Assembly: GCA_937891165.1 (NCBI GenBank)
Contig: CALAEX010000022.1
Coordinates: forward strand, 1-38,259
Origin: an uncultured Lachnospiraceae bacterium
Lineage (GTDB): Bacteria; Bacillota; Clostridia; Lachnospirales; Lachnospiraceae
Length of the DNA: 38,259 nucleotides
Direction of reading: 5' to 3'
Shown: positions 1 to 7,302 of the stretch, in pieces
How the letters are laid out: each line of letters begins with the position of its first letter
How positions within the stretch are numbered: position 1 is the stretch's first letter
Made by a program: the position numbers and the translations under genes
Notes under the pieces: generated by a model
The model's input: the letters and a program-made list of their open reading frames with translations, nothing else
What the model was told of the DNA's origin: nothing
Databases searched by the model: none

Positions 1-2
1 TG

Positions 3-326
3 TCAGAAACGGATGCGGATATGATGCAAGTATTAGAAGTTGGAACAGAGTATATACAAGTAGTAGGGGCGTGTTTAGTTGTCTTTTCTACATTTATGTT
101 AATCAAGGCTACTTTTAAAGGAAGTGGGGATATGAGTTGGTTTATTTTAACAACACTCCTTAGCTTTTTTATTCGCCTTGTTGTAACAGTAGGATTTGCT
201 GATACATTTGGTGTAGATGTGATTTGGTGGGGATTTAATTTCGGTTGGATTATTTCCTTGTTATTATCGATTGCAAGGTATGTACAAGGTGGTTGGAAGA
301 AAAAAGTACTAATAAAAAAGAAATAA
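3..326 (+). CDS. MATE family efflux transporter, C-terminal part (cut by window edge)
   Basis: The frame is open to the left edge with no start of its own, so the ATG at 21 is probably internal. The residues fit the last helices of a MATE exporter: an acidic S-E-T-D-A-D turn, a helix with Y-I-Q-V-V-G-A, a helix with F-F-I-R-L-V-V-T, then A-D-x-F-G-V-D-V-I-W-W-G-F and a basic tail ending in repeated lysines. This pattern is typical of the end of the second MatE domain in Na+- or H+-coupled drug exporters. A second, full-length MATE gene begins 18 bases downstream, so the two form a tandem pair. Substrate cannot be told from sequence. A free-standing 101-residue membrane protein is the less likely alternative. 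Confidence 0.8.
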   Translation, partial: SETDADMMQVLEVGTEYIQVVGACLVVFSTFMLIKATFKGSGDMSWFILTTLLSFFIRLVVTVGFADTFGVDVIWWGFNFGWIISLLLSIARYVQGGWKKKVLIKKK

Positions 327-344
327 TACGAAAGGAAAAAAGAA

Positions 345-1676
345 ATGAACATTAAATTATCAGACCATTTTACATATGGGAAATTATTGAGGTTTACCAT
401 ATCTTCTATTTTGATGATGATATTTACCTCTATCTATGGTGTAGTAGATGGTTTTTTTGTATCTAATTTTGTTGGAAAAACACCGTTTGCCGCAGTGAAT
501 TTTATTATGCCAGTATTGATGATGTTAGGTACGATTGGATTTATGTTTGGAGCAGGTGGTAGTGCTTTAGTAGCAAAAACAATGGGCGAGGGGAAAGAAG
601 AAAAAGCAAAAGAATATTTCTCTTTATTTGTGTATGTATCCCTTACTTGTGGTATTATATTAGCAATACTTGGAATTATCTTTCTGCGACCAATTGGGGA
701 ATTGCTTGGAGCAGAAGGAACAATGTTAGAGAATTGTGTTATATATGGACGAATTATTTTATTGGCACTTCCTGCATTTATTTTACAAATGGAATTTCAA
801 AGCTTTTTTATTACCGCAGAAAAGCCACAACTTGGTCTTATTGTAACAGTATGTTCGGGTGTAACCAATATGATATTGGATGCTCTTTTTATTGCAATTT
901 TTTCACTTGGGTTAGTAGGGGCAGCATTAGCCACAGCTTTAAGTCAAGTTGTTGGTGGAGTCATACCATTGTTTTATTTTGGAAGAAAAAATTCTAGTTT
1001 ATTGAAACTTGGTAAAACAAGGTGGTATGGAAAAGCAATTATAAGAGCTTGTACCAATGGTTCTTCCGAATTGATGAGTAATATTTCAATGTCATTAGTA
1101 AGTATGTTATATAATGCACAGTTACTTCACTATGCAGGAGAAAATGGTGTGGCGGCTTATGGTGTTTTAATGTATGTTAGTATGATTTTTATAGCGGCAT
1201 TTATTGGTTATTCGATTGGAACAGCACCTGTCGTTGGGTTTCATTATGGAGCAGGAAATCATACAGAATTAAAAGGTTTGTTAAAAAAGAGTATGGTTAT
1301 TATTTTAACATTTTCCGTTGGTATGTTGTTGCTTGGAGAAGTATTAGCAGAGCCATTGTCGAAATTATTTGTTGGATATGATGAAGAATTATTTGCTTTA
1401 ACTTGTCGAGGATTTCTAATTTATTCTTTTTCTTTTTTGTTTTCTGGAATTGCAATTTTTGGTTCTTCCTTTTTTACTGCGTTGAATGATGGATTGACCT
1501 CGGCATTGATTTCTTTTTTGAGAACATTAGTCTTTCAGATAGCAGCTGTATTGATTTTGCCAACATTATTTGGAATTGATGGAATTTGGTATTCTATTGT
1601 AGTCGCAGAAATTATGGCAGTGATTATTACAATCTTATTTTTAGCATTAAAAAGGAAAAAGTATCAATATTGGTAA
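345..1676 (+). CDS. MATE family efflux transporter (MepA-like)
   Basis: A 443-residue, very hydrophobic protein of normal MATE length with about twelve predicted membrane segments in two homologous halves. The N-terminal half has the family features: an opening helix with F-T-S-I-Y-G-V-V-D-G-F-F-V, the stretch M-F-G-A-G-G-S-A-L-V-A-K after helix 2, and S-G-V-T-N-M-I-L-D-A-L-F-I in the middle. The family uses Na+ or H+ gradients to export cationic drugs and metabolites across the cell membrane. The ATG at 345 follows the ribosome site GAAAGGAAAAAAG. It sits right behind another MATE gene and 19 bases before an AEC carrier, so the three are probably co-transcribed. The exact substrate is unknown. 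Confidence 0.9.
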   Translation: MNIKLSDHFTYGKLLRFTISSILMMIFTSIYGVVDGFFVSNFVGKTPFAAVNFIMPVLMMLGTIGFMFGAGGSALVAKTMGEGKEEKAKEYFSLFVYVSLTCGIILAILGIIFLRPIGELLGAEGTMLENCVIYGRIILLALPAFILQMEFQSFFITAEKPQLGLIVTVCSGVTNMILDALFIAIFSLGLVGAALATALSQVVGGVIPLFYFGRKNSSLLKLGKTRWYGKAIIRACTNGSSELMSNISMSLVSMLYNAQLLHYAGENGVAAYGVLMYVSMIFIAAFIGYSIGTAPVVGFHYGAGNHTELKGLLKKSMVIILTFSVGMLLLGEVLAEPLSKLFVGYDEELFALTCRGFLIYSFSFLFSGIAIFGSSFFTALNDGLTSALISFLRTLVFQIAAVLILPTLFGIDGIWYSIVVAEIMAVIITILFLALKRKKYQYW

Positions 1677-1695
1677 GAAGTAAAGGAGGAAATTT

Positions 1696-2622
1696 ATGGA
1701 ATTAGCAATGATAACATTAGAACAAGTAGGAATTTTGTTTTTGTTGATTTTTGTAGGATTTGTTAGTGTTAAAACAGGAGTAATTCAACCAGAGGCAAAA
1801 AAGATATTTTCTAACTTTTTAGTTTCTATTGTTATGCCAATGGTAATATTGAATTCTTATATGTCAGAATTTGACCCAGAGGTTTTATCTAACTTGTTAT
1901 TATCCTTTGTTCTTAGCACAGTAGTAATGTTAATAGGTATTATCGTTAGTTTTGTTGTTACAATAAAATCAAAGAGTAAAAATAAAGCAATTCTTCGATT
2001 TGGAAGTATGTTTTCTAACTCGGTTTATATGGGCTTTCCTTTAATACAGGCAATGTTTGGAGCAGAAGGATTGTTATATACAAGTGCGTTTGTTACGATG
2101 TTTAATCTTTTTGTATGGACGATAGGATATGTCATTGTCAGTGGAAAACCATTTGGAAAAGAAGTATTAAAGAATGTAATAACAAATCCAGTGTTGATTT
2201 CTATTGTAATAGGTTTAGTGATATATTTAGGACGAGTTCCTATACCAGAAATTATAAAGCAACCAATTGCTTTAATTGGAAATATGAATACTTCGCTTTC
2301 TATGATTATTATTGGTATGGTTATTGCTAGTAGTAATATTAAGGCATTTATAACAAATAAAGAAATTTGGGTATTGTTAGTTCGTCGTTTGATTTTAATT
2401 CCAGCGATTTGTTTTGGTATATTTTATTTATTTGGCATTAATGGAATTGTAGCAAATATTGTGTTAATTTTAGAAGCTTGTCCTACCGCAGCGATTACTT
2501 CTGTATTTGCTATTCAATTTAATCATGATGAAAACTTGGCAGCAGGAGCTGTAGTTTTAACTACACTTTGCAGTATTATTACATTGCCAATGTTTGCGAT
2601 TTTATTGACTATGTTATCTTAA
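1696..2622 (+). CDS. AEC family transporter (auxin efflux carrier-like permease)
   Basis: A 308-residue integral membrane protein with about ten predicted helices, the usual size of bacterial AEC permeases. Family features visible are M-P-M-V-I-L-N-S in an early helix, S-N-S-V-Y-M-G-F-P-L-I near residue 110, and the late helix with E-A-C-P-T-A-A-I-T-S-V-F-A. Bacterial relatives include malate and other organic-acid carriers. No substrate can be assigned here. The start at 1696 has an AAAGGAGG ribosome site just upstream and lies 19 bases after the MATE gene, suggesting one transcript. The gene is followed by a hairpin and then the rho promoter, so it probably ends this transport operon. Confidence 0.88.
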   Translation: MELAMITLEQVGILFLLIFVGFVSVKTGVIQPEAKKIFSNFLVSIVMPMVILNSYMSEFDPEVLSNLLLSFVLSTVVMLIGIIVSFVVTIKSKSKNKAILRFGSMFSNSVYMGFPLIQAMFGAEGLLYTSAFVTMFNLFVWTIGYVIVSGKPFGKEVLKNVITNPVLISIVIGLVIYLGRVPIPEIIKQPIALIGNMNTSLSMIIIGMVIASSNIKAFITNKEIWVLLVRRLILIPAICFGIFYLFGINGIVANIVLILEACPTAAITSVFAIQFNHDENLAAGAVVLTTLCSIITLPMFAILLTMLS

Positions 2623-2658
2623 GTATTTTAGAAGATATCAATTATAACTACTTGATAC

Positions 2659-2697
2659 AAATAAGTCCTTACCATCACCCTTGTTGGGGACTTATTT
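2659..2697. repeat. Hairpin element A, related to the hairpin in the pnp leader
   Basis: A perfect 10-bp inverted repeat, AAATAAGTCC (2659-2668) and GGACTTATTT (2688-2697), encloses an 18-base loop. There is no T-run after it on either strand, so it is not a textbook terminator. The right arm and its flank, GGGACTTATTTGATTC, recur at 7213-7228 upstream of pnp, where they also form the right half of a stem. This suggests a dispersed intergenic repeat family. It may serve to end or protect the transporter transcript. Confidence 0.6.
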
Positions 2698-2732
2698 GAT
2701 TCAGTTAAATGAAAGCAGTACAAGATTCCTAC

Positions 2733-2761
2733 TTTTCAATTTCAGTAAAATAGTGTATAAT
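2733..2761 (+). promoter_or_regulatory. Probable sigma-A promoter of rho
   Basis: A consensus -10 hexamer TATAAT lies at 2756-2761, preceded by TG. At 17-base spacing there is a weak -35, TTTTCA (2733-2738). A perfect 7-bp dyad, TAGTATA/TATACTA (2768-2787), falls at the predicted transcript start. The rho start codon is about 110 bases downstream, leaving a leader of that length. Confidence 0.5.
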
Positions 2762-2874
2762 AAAAACTAGTATAGAAATTTATACTAAATAAATTTTCGT
2801 TCATTCTGTTAATCATGTAATTAGAATATCTATAAAGCATATATCCCATTATAAAAAAAGGAGAAAATAAAAAT

Positions 2875-4458
2875 ATGGTAGAAGATTTCTCAATGATGTC
2901 TCTTTCTGAGTTAAGAGAAGAGGCAAAAAAGAAAGACCTAAAGGGAATATCAGCAATGAGAAAACAAGAGTTGATAGATTTATTAGCTACTTTAGGAAAA
3001 GAAGAAGTGAAAGAAGAACAGATAATAGAAGAAACAAAGGTAGAAGAAATGAATTCACAAGAAGAAGTAAAAGTACAAGAAGAACAGCGTTTTACACAAA
3101 TATCACAAGAAAGTCGTAAATCAATATCAGCACAGGGGGCTGTAGAACGTGGACAAGCCGGAATGGGTACTAATGTACAAAGAAGACCTATCTTGTCACA
3201 ACATAACGAAGGGGTGGAGAAAAAGTTAGTACAGCAGCCAAAGCCATCTTATAATGCACAGTCTTCCCAACAACGTACAAATTCCCAACCTGATTTTACA
3301 GCAATGTCTGCGAAAGAATTAGAGTCATGGGATAGTGGAGAAACAAAAACTGGTATTTTAGAGGTAATGTCCGAAGGATTTGGTTTTGTTCGTTGTGACA
3401 ATTATCTTCCAGGAGAAAATGATGTATACGTGAGTCCACAGTTAATTCGTAAATATGGATTGCGTACAGGAGATATTATTTCAGGCAATACAAAAATCCG
3501 AACAACAGCTACAGAAAAATTTAGTGCTCTCTTGTATGTGACTACAATGAATGGAGTAGCACCTTCTGAACATAGAAGACCAAAGTTTGAAAATTTAACA
3601 CCAATTTTCCCAAATAAGAGAATTCATTTAGAAACTCCAGGATGTCCAGTGGCAATGCGTATGGTAGATTTAATTTCTCCGATTGGAAAAGGACAGCGTG
3701 GTATGATTGTATCACAGCCAAAGACAGGTAAGACTACATTGTTAAAACAAGTAGCAAAAGCTATTACAAAAAATCATAAAGAGATGCATTTGATTATTCT
3801 TTTAATAGATGAACGTCCAGAAGAAGTTACAGATATTAAAGAGTCGATTGAAGGAGATAAAGTAGAAGTCATTTATTCTACGTTTGATGAATTGCCTGAA
3901 AATCATAAGAGAGTTTCTGAAATGGTAATTGAGCGTGCGAAGCGTTTAGTAGAACATAAAAAAGATGTTGTGATTTTACTTGATAGTATTACAAGATTAG
4001 CAAGAGCTTATAACTTAACTGTACAAGCAAGTGGACGTACGCTTTCGGGAGGTTTAGACCCTGCGGCTCTCCATATGCCAAAGAAATTTTTTGGTGCGGC
4101 TAGAAATATGAGAGAGGGTGGAAGTTTAACTATTCTGGCAACTGCATTAGTAGATACTGGTAGCCGTATGGATGATGTGGTATTTGAAGAATTTAAAGGA
4201 ACAGGTAATATGGAATTAGTGCTTGATAGAAATCTTTCTGAAAGACGAGTGTTTCCTGCAATTGACTTGCCGAAATCAAGTACAAGACGAGAAGATTTAT
4301 TACTGACATCAAATGAACAAGAAGCCGTAACCATTATGCGTCGTGCATTAAATGGAATGAAGTCAGAGGAAGCTACAGAACGTATTATTCAAATATTTAC
4401 ACAGACAAAAAATAATGCAGAATTTTTAGAGCAGATAAAAAAGATAAAGTTGGGTTAG
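2875..4458 (+). CDS. rho: Transcription termination factor Rho
   Basis: RNA-dependent ATPase/helicase that ends transcription as a cytoplasmic hexamer. At 527 residues it is longer than the roughly 420 of E. coli Rho. Residues 1-45 form the Rho_N (SAP-like) helical domain. Residues about 45-150 are an acidic, Gln-rich, apparently disordered insert. About 155-230 is the cold-shock-like RNA-binding domain (G-F-G-F-V-R, D-V-Y-V-S). The motor follows, with the Walker A segment P-K-T-G-K-T-T around residue 283, the Walker B region V-V-I-L-L-D-S-I-T-R-L-A-R-A-Y, and the Q-loop S-G-G-L-D. The ATG at 2875 has a GGAG ribosome site. The gene has its own promoter and appears monocistronic or weakly linked to pspA. 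N-terminal insertions are common in clostridial and actinobacterial Rho. Confidence 0.97.
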   Translation: MVEDFSMMSLSELREEAKKKDLKGISAMRKQELIDLLATLGKEEVKEEQIIEETKVEEMNSQEEVKVQEEQRFTQISQESRKSISAQGAVERGQAGMGTNVQRRPILSQHNEGVEKKLVQQPKPSYNAQSSQQRTNSQPDFTAMSAKELESWDSGETKTGILEVMSEGFGFVRCDNYLPGENDVYVSPQLIRKYGLRTGDIISGNTKIRTTATEKFSALLYVTTMNGVAPSEHRRPKFENLTPIFPNKRIHLETPGCPVAMRMVDLISPIGKGQRGMIVSQPKTGKTTLLKQVAKAITKNHKEMHLIILLIDERPEEVTDIKESIEGDKVEVIYSTFDELPENHKRVSEMVIERAKRLVEHKKDVVILLDSITRLARAYNLTVQASGRTLSGGLDPAALHMPKKFFGAARNMREGGSLTILATALVDTGSRMDDVVFEEFKGTGNMELVLDRNLSERRVFPAIDLPKSSTRREDLLLTSNEQEAVTIMRRALNGMKSEEATERIIQIFTQTKNNAEFLEQIKKIKLG

Positions 4459-4590
4459 AAAAAATAAATTCTTTTTATTGACTTTTTGATAAAAATGAGC
4501 GAATATAGTTATCAGATAGAGAGTTATTCATATAAGTTTGTAATTAAGAATATAAAAATATTCAGAAACATAAGAAAGGATGGTAGTATT

Positions 4591-5265
4591 ATGGGAATTA
4601 TAGCTCGTTTTAGAGACATTATGGCAGCAAATATTAACGCTCTTTTAGATAGAGCGGAAGACCCAGAAAAAATGATTGACCAATTAATGAGAAATTTGGC
4701 TTCTGACCTTGCTGAAGTAAAAGAGGAAACCGCAGCAGTAATTGCAGAGGAAAAGAGAACAGAACGTGAAATGAATAAATGTGCAAGCGAAATGGCAGAA
4801 TTGACAAATTATGCTATGAAAGCAGTACAGGCAGGAAATGATAATGATGCTCGTAAGTTCTTAGCAGAAAAAGCTACTTTAGAAGGTAAAATGGCAGGTC
4901 TTACAGAAGCTTATCAATTAGCACATCAAAATGCAGATAATATGCGTGCGATGCATGATAAATTAGTTCAGGATATCAATCAGTTAGAAGCAAGACGTGA
5001 AATGATTAAGGGTAAGATGGCAGTTGCTAAGACCCAAAAGAAAATCAATGAAATTACAGGAAATGCTGTTTCTAGTGCGAATGATAGTATTGCAGCATTT
5101 GAGCGTATGGAAGCAAAAGCAAATAAAGAACTCGATAAGGCAAGAGCAATGGCAGAGTTAAATAAAGGCGTAGATGCTAGTATTGAAGATTTAAAAGCAA
5201 AATATTCCGTAAACTCTAATGTGGAAGCAGAATTAGCAGCTTTAAAAGCAGGATTGATGAAGTAA
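4591..5265 (+). CDS. pspA: PspA/IM30 family membrane-stress protein
   Basis: A 224-residue, almost wholly helical protein of the PspA/IM30 (ESCRT-III-like) family, which coats and repairs stressed membranes from the cytoplasmic side. It opens with the amphipathic helix M-G-I-I-A-R-F-R-D-I-M-A-A-N-I-N and the family signature A-E-D-P-E-K-M-I-D-Q. Long charged coiled coils fill residues 25-180. The frame is open upstream to 4486, but I place the start at 4591: AGAAAGGA lies just upstream and the family helix begins exactly there. A 6-bp dyad, GAATAT/ATATTC (4548-4563), lies in the leader. The following membrane gene and SHOCT gene probably act with it, although a strong terminator separates them. 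Confidence 0.93.
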   Translation: MGIIARFRDIMAANINALLDRAEDPEKMIDQLMRNLASDLAEVKEETAAVIAEEKRTEREMNKCASEMAELTNYAMKAVQAGNDNDARKFLAEKATLEGKMAGLTEAYQLAHQNADNMRAMHDKLVQDINQLEARREMIKGKMAVAKTQKKINEITGNAVSSANDSIAAFERMEAKANKELDKARAMAELNKGVDASIEDLKAKYSVNSNVEAELAALKAGLMK

Positions 5266-5275
5266 GGATACTTAG

Positions 5276-5342
5276 ACCTTCGGCAGAATGGCAGAAATGT
5301 GCATCATAAAATGTACATAGCAAAATGCCGAAGGTTTTTATA
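5276..5342 (+). terminator. Rho-independent terminator after pspA
   Basis: A perfect 10-bp inverted repeat, ACCTTCGGCA (5276-5285) and TGCCGAAGGT (5326-5335), runs straight into a T-rich stretch. The 40-base loop contains a smaller dyad (ATGTGCAT/ATGTACAT). It is the clearest GC-rich stem in this part of the window. Confidence 0.85.
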
Positions 5343-5364
5343 ATTATAGAAAGTATTTGCATAT

Positions 5365-5370
5365 TATAAT
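5365..5370 (+). promoter_or_regulatory. Possible -10 box for the Gly-rich membrane protein gene
   Basis: A consensus TATAAT lies 28 bases before the start codon and just after the pspA terminator. No good -35 is visible at the right distance, so this is tentative. Confidence 0.35.
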
Positions 5371-5397
5371 GAATAACGTAAGAAAAGGAGTAGAGTT

Positions 5398-6531
5398 ATG
5401 GGCAGAGCAGGCGGTGGAAGCCGTGGCGGCGGTGGTCGTAGCGGCGGAGGAAGTTTTTCAAGAAGTGGTGGAGGCAGTAATTTTCGAGGAAGTAGTGGTG
5501 GTGGTCGAAGTGGTTTAGGAAGTGGTATGAATGGAAGTTTTGGTGGTGGCTTTGGAGGAATGCCATCTCATAGACCAGAACCACATAGACCATCTAGACC
5601 ACCTAGACCAGTGATTATTACACCAGGTTCTGGACGTAAGACAGTGATTATCAATAATAATAGACCAACAGGAACGACAACACAGACACAAGGGCAAACA
5701 ACACAGACAGCAAATACTGCTGCCACACAGGAAAATACAGCATCAAAACCATTGACATTAGAACAAAAAATTCATCGAGCAGAACGCTTGGCAGGAGAGG
5801 CTAGGGAAGCAAAAAAAGGAGTAGTAAAATGGTTTGTAGTAGCGTTTCTTCTTCTTGCATTTGGAATTTTTCTTTCTATTACATCAAGTAATGACGGATA
5901 TGAAAAAATAGTTTTAAATGGAACAGTAGATGTTGGCTATGCTTTAGATGAAGGATTTACTTATAATGGTGGAAAAACAGAAAAAGCTTGTGAACAGTTT
6001 TATAAAAAAACAGGAATTCCTCTTTATTTTTATACCGTAGAACAGTTTAATGCACCAGCTACTGCATGTGATGAGTATACAAAGAATTTATATGATAAAT
6101 TATTCCAAGATGAAAATCATGTGTTAATTGCTTATTTTGATAATGTAGACTGGTGGAGTTGGCAGTATGGTGCGAATGTGTCTGTTCATATGGCAGATAG
6201 TGAAATCAATGATTTAATTGATGAAATTTATAAGTATTGGTATGATGATAGCTTAAGTAATGATGAAGTTTTAGCAAAGGGTATTGAAAGTTATACAGAA
6301 TATGTGACCTCCTCTAGTAGTGGAACGGCAACGATTGGAGGCTTATTGTTAATTGCAGGTGGTGTTGTAGTAGTTATAGCAATTTTTTCTTATATTGGTA
6401 AAGGAAAAGAAGAAAAACGATATGAAGAAGAAGCGAAAACACTTCGTACAGAACAAATTTTAAGTCAACCACTAGAAACTTTTGGAAATCAAGAAGTAGA
6501 AGATTTAAAAGATAAATATGATAAAATGTAG
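5398..6531 (+). CDS. Membrane protein with Gly/Ser/Arg-rich head and TPM-like domain
   Basis: A 377-residue protein not recognised by name. Residues 1-60 are almost entirely Gly, Ser and Arg, followed by a Pro/Arg/His stretch and a Thr/Gln-rich linker to about 120. A first membrane helix lies at about 142-162 and a second at about 312-334, so the segment between them is probably outside the cell. That segment has the look of a TPM-fold domain: F-Y-K-K-T-G-I-P-L-Y-F-Y-T-V, then H-V-L-I-A-Y-F-D. The tail is charged. Proteins with TPM domains neighbour pspA in Bacillus (ydjF-ydjG-ydjH), so a role in envelope stress is inferred. The TPM call rests on pattern only. The start has AAAAGGAG upstream. 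The Gly-rich head is unusual and is real coding sequence: the frame continues without break into the membrane and outer domains. Confidence 0.8.
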   Translation: MGRAGGGSRGGGGRSGGGSFSRSGGGSNFRGSSGGGRSGLGSGMNGSFGGGFGGMPSHRPEPHRPSRPPRPVIITPGSGRKTVIINNNRPTGTTTQTQGQTTQTANTAATQENTASKPLTLEQKIHRAERLAGEAREAKKGVVKWFVVAFLLLAFGIFLSITSSNDGYEKIVLNGTVDVGYALDEGFTYNGGKTEKACEQFYKKTGIPLYFYTVEQFNAPATACDEYTKNLYDKLFQDENHVLIAYFDNVDWWSWQYGANVSVHMADSEINDLIDEIYKYWYDDSLSNDEVLAKGIESYTEYVTSSSSGTATIGGLLLIAGGVVVVIAIFSYIGKGKEEKRYEEEAKTLRTEQILSQPLETFGNQEVEDLKDKYDKM

Positions 6532-6572
6532 AAAAAAGCAAAGGAATATCTTAAGAGAAAGGAGAGAATACT

Positions 6573-6935
6573 ATGTCAAAGAAAATTTATGTAAAACCCT
6601 CGAAATCACAATCGAAAATTGGATTTGTGGCTGGACTTATTTTTTGTTTGCTTGGTATATTTTTCGTCATTCCTACGTTTGGACCATTTGGTATTGTGTG
6701 GACATTGATAGCAGTATTGATTACGTATAATGCTTGGCGGGGCGGATTCACAGAAAAAGGTATGGCTAGCAGGGTTATTGAAATTGAAGATACAGATGAT
6801 ATAGTACAGAATCATTCTAATACAAAACAGACGGTAGAGGAACGTTTAAAGTCTTTGCAAAGTCTTTATGAGCAACGTTTTATTACAAGAGAAGAATATG
6901 AACAAAAAAAGAAAGAAATATTAAAAGATTTATAG
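6573..6935 (+). CDS. Small two-helix membrane protein with C-terminal SHOCT domain
   Basis: A 120-residue protein. Two hydrophobic helices occupy about residues 17-50, joined by the short turn T-F-G-P-F-G. A hydrophilic linker follows. The last 30 residues match the SHOCT pattern: R-L-K-S-L-Q-S-L-Y-E-Q, then I-T-x-E-E-Y-E-Q-K-K-K-E-I-L. SHOCT is a short oligomerisation motif found at the ends of many otherwise unrelated proteins. The ATG at 6573 is preceded by AGAAAGGAGAG, and the gene lies 41 bases after the Gly-rich membrane protein with no terminator between, so the two are probably co-transcribed. Its function is unknown; a partner role for PspA or the TPM-like protein is inference from position. 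Confidence 0.82.
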   Translation: MSKKIYVKPSKSQSKIGFVAGLIFCLLGIFFVIPTFGPFGIVWTLIAVLITYNAWRGGFTEKGMASRVIEIEDTDDIVQNHSNTKQTVEERLKSLQSLYEQRFITREEYEQKKKEILKDL

Positions 6936-6946
6936 GATTTTTGTTG

Positions 6947-6979
6947 CAGTTCAGTCATGTTTTATAGGTGGCTGAACTG
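6947..6979 (+). terminator. Stem-loop after the SHOCT gene, possible terminator
   Basis: CAGTTCAGTCA (6947-6957) pairs with TGGCTGAACTG (6969-6979) over 11 bp with one T-G wobble. It lies 11 bases after the stop codon. There is no T-run behind it, so it may be a Rho-dependent or stabilising hairpin and not an intrinsic terminator. Confidence 0.45.
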
Positions 6980-7018
6980 TAATAGTAACCTGTAGTAAAT
7001 TAACTCGAGAAAAAATAC

Positions 7019-7047
7019 TGGATTTTTTGTACAAAGTATCGTATAAT
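7019..7047 (+). promoter_or_regulatory. Probable promoter of pnp
   Basis: A consensus -10, TATAAT, is at 7042-7047, with a weak -35, TGGATT, at 7019-7024 (17-base spacer). Transcription from here would give a leader of about 250 bases before pnp. Confidence 0.5.
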
Positions 7048-7075
7048 ATAAATGATGGGCAAAAATGTCTACGTG

Positions 7076-7150
7076 CGGAGTATTGTTCCGAGACTTCTGA
7101 ATAGCACATTGCGATTTGGAGTGTATTATTCAGTTGTTTCGGGTACTCCG
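7076..7150 (+). promoter_or_regulatory. Large leader stem-loop I upstream of pnp
   Basis: CGGAGTA (7076-7082) pairs perfectly with TACTCCG (7144-7150). Inside it, CCGAGACTTCTGAATA (7088-7103) pairs with 7127-7142 at 14 of 16 positions, including one G-T pair. This gives a long two-part stem with a 23-base loop. It lies entirely within the predicted pnp leader. In E. coli, PNPase controls its own mRNA through an RNase III-cut leader stem, so a similar role is plausible. Confidence 0.6.
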
Positions 7151-7156
7151 TAATTT

Positions 7157-7232
7157 AACCGAATTAAATAAGTTCCCTAATTCAAGTGCATAGAGCATTA
7201 AGTGGTGGGTTAGGGACTTATTTGATTCGGTT
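7157..7232 (+). repeat. Hairpin element B in the pnp leader
   Basis: Positions 7157-7180 and 7210-7232 form an inverted repeat of about 23 bp, with one mismatch and one bulged base, around a 29-base loop. The right arm shares GGGACTTATTTGATTC with element A before rho. A further small stem, CGGAT (7250-7254) with ATCCG (7262-7266), follows before the ribosome site. The leader therefore carries three hairpins in a row. Confidence 0.65.
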
Positions 7233-7302
7233 ATGAGTAAGTAGCGAAGCGGATTACGAATATCCGTTTGAGCAAGATAAACAATTAAAAGGAGACTAAA
7301 AT

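Noticed and set aside
4478..4509. Possible pspA promoter, TTGACT and TATAGT
   Set aside because: The spacing is 20 bases; at 17 bases the -10 is poor. No sigma-W-type pattern was seen, so I did not list it.
4486..4590. N-terminal extension of the pspA frame
   Set aside because: It lacks a ribosome site, and the PspA family begins at the ATG at 4591 with a good site before it.
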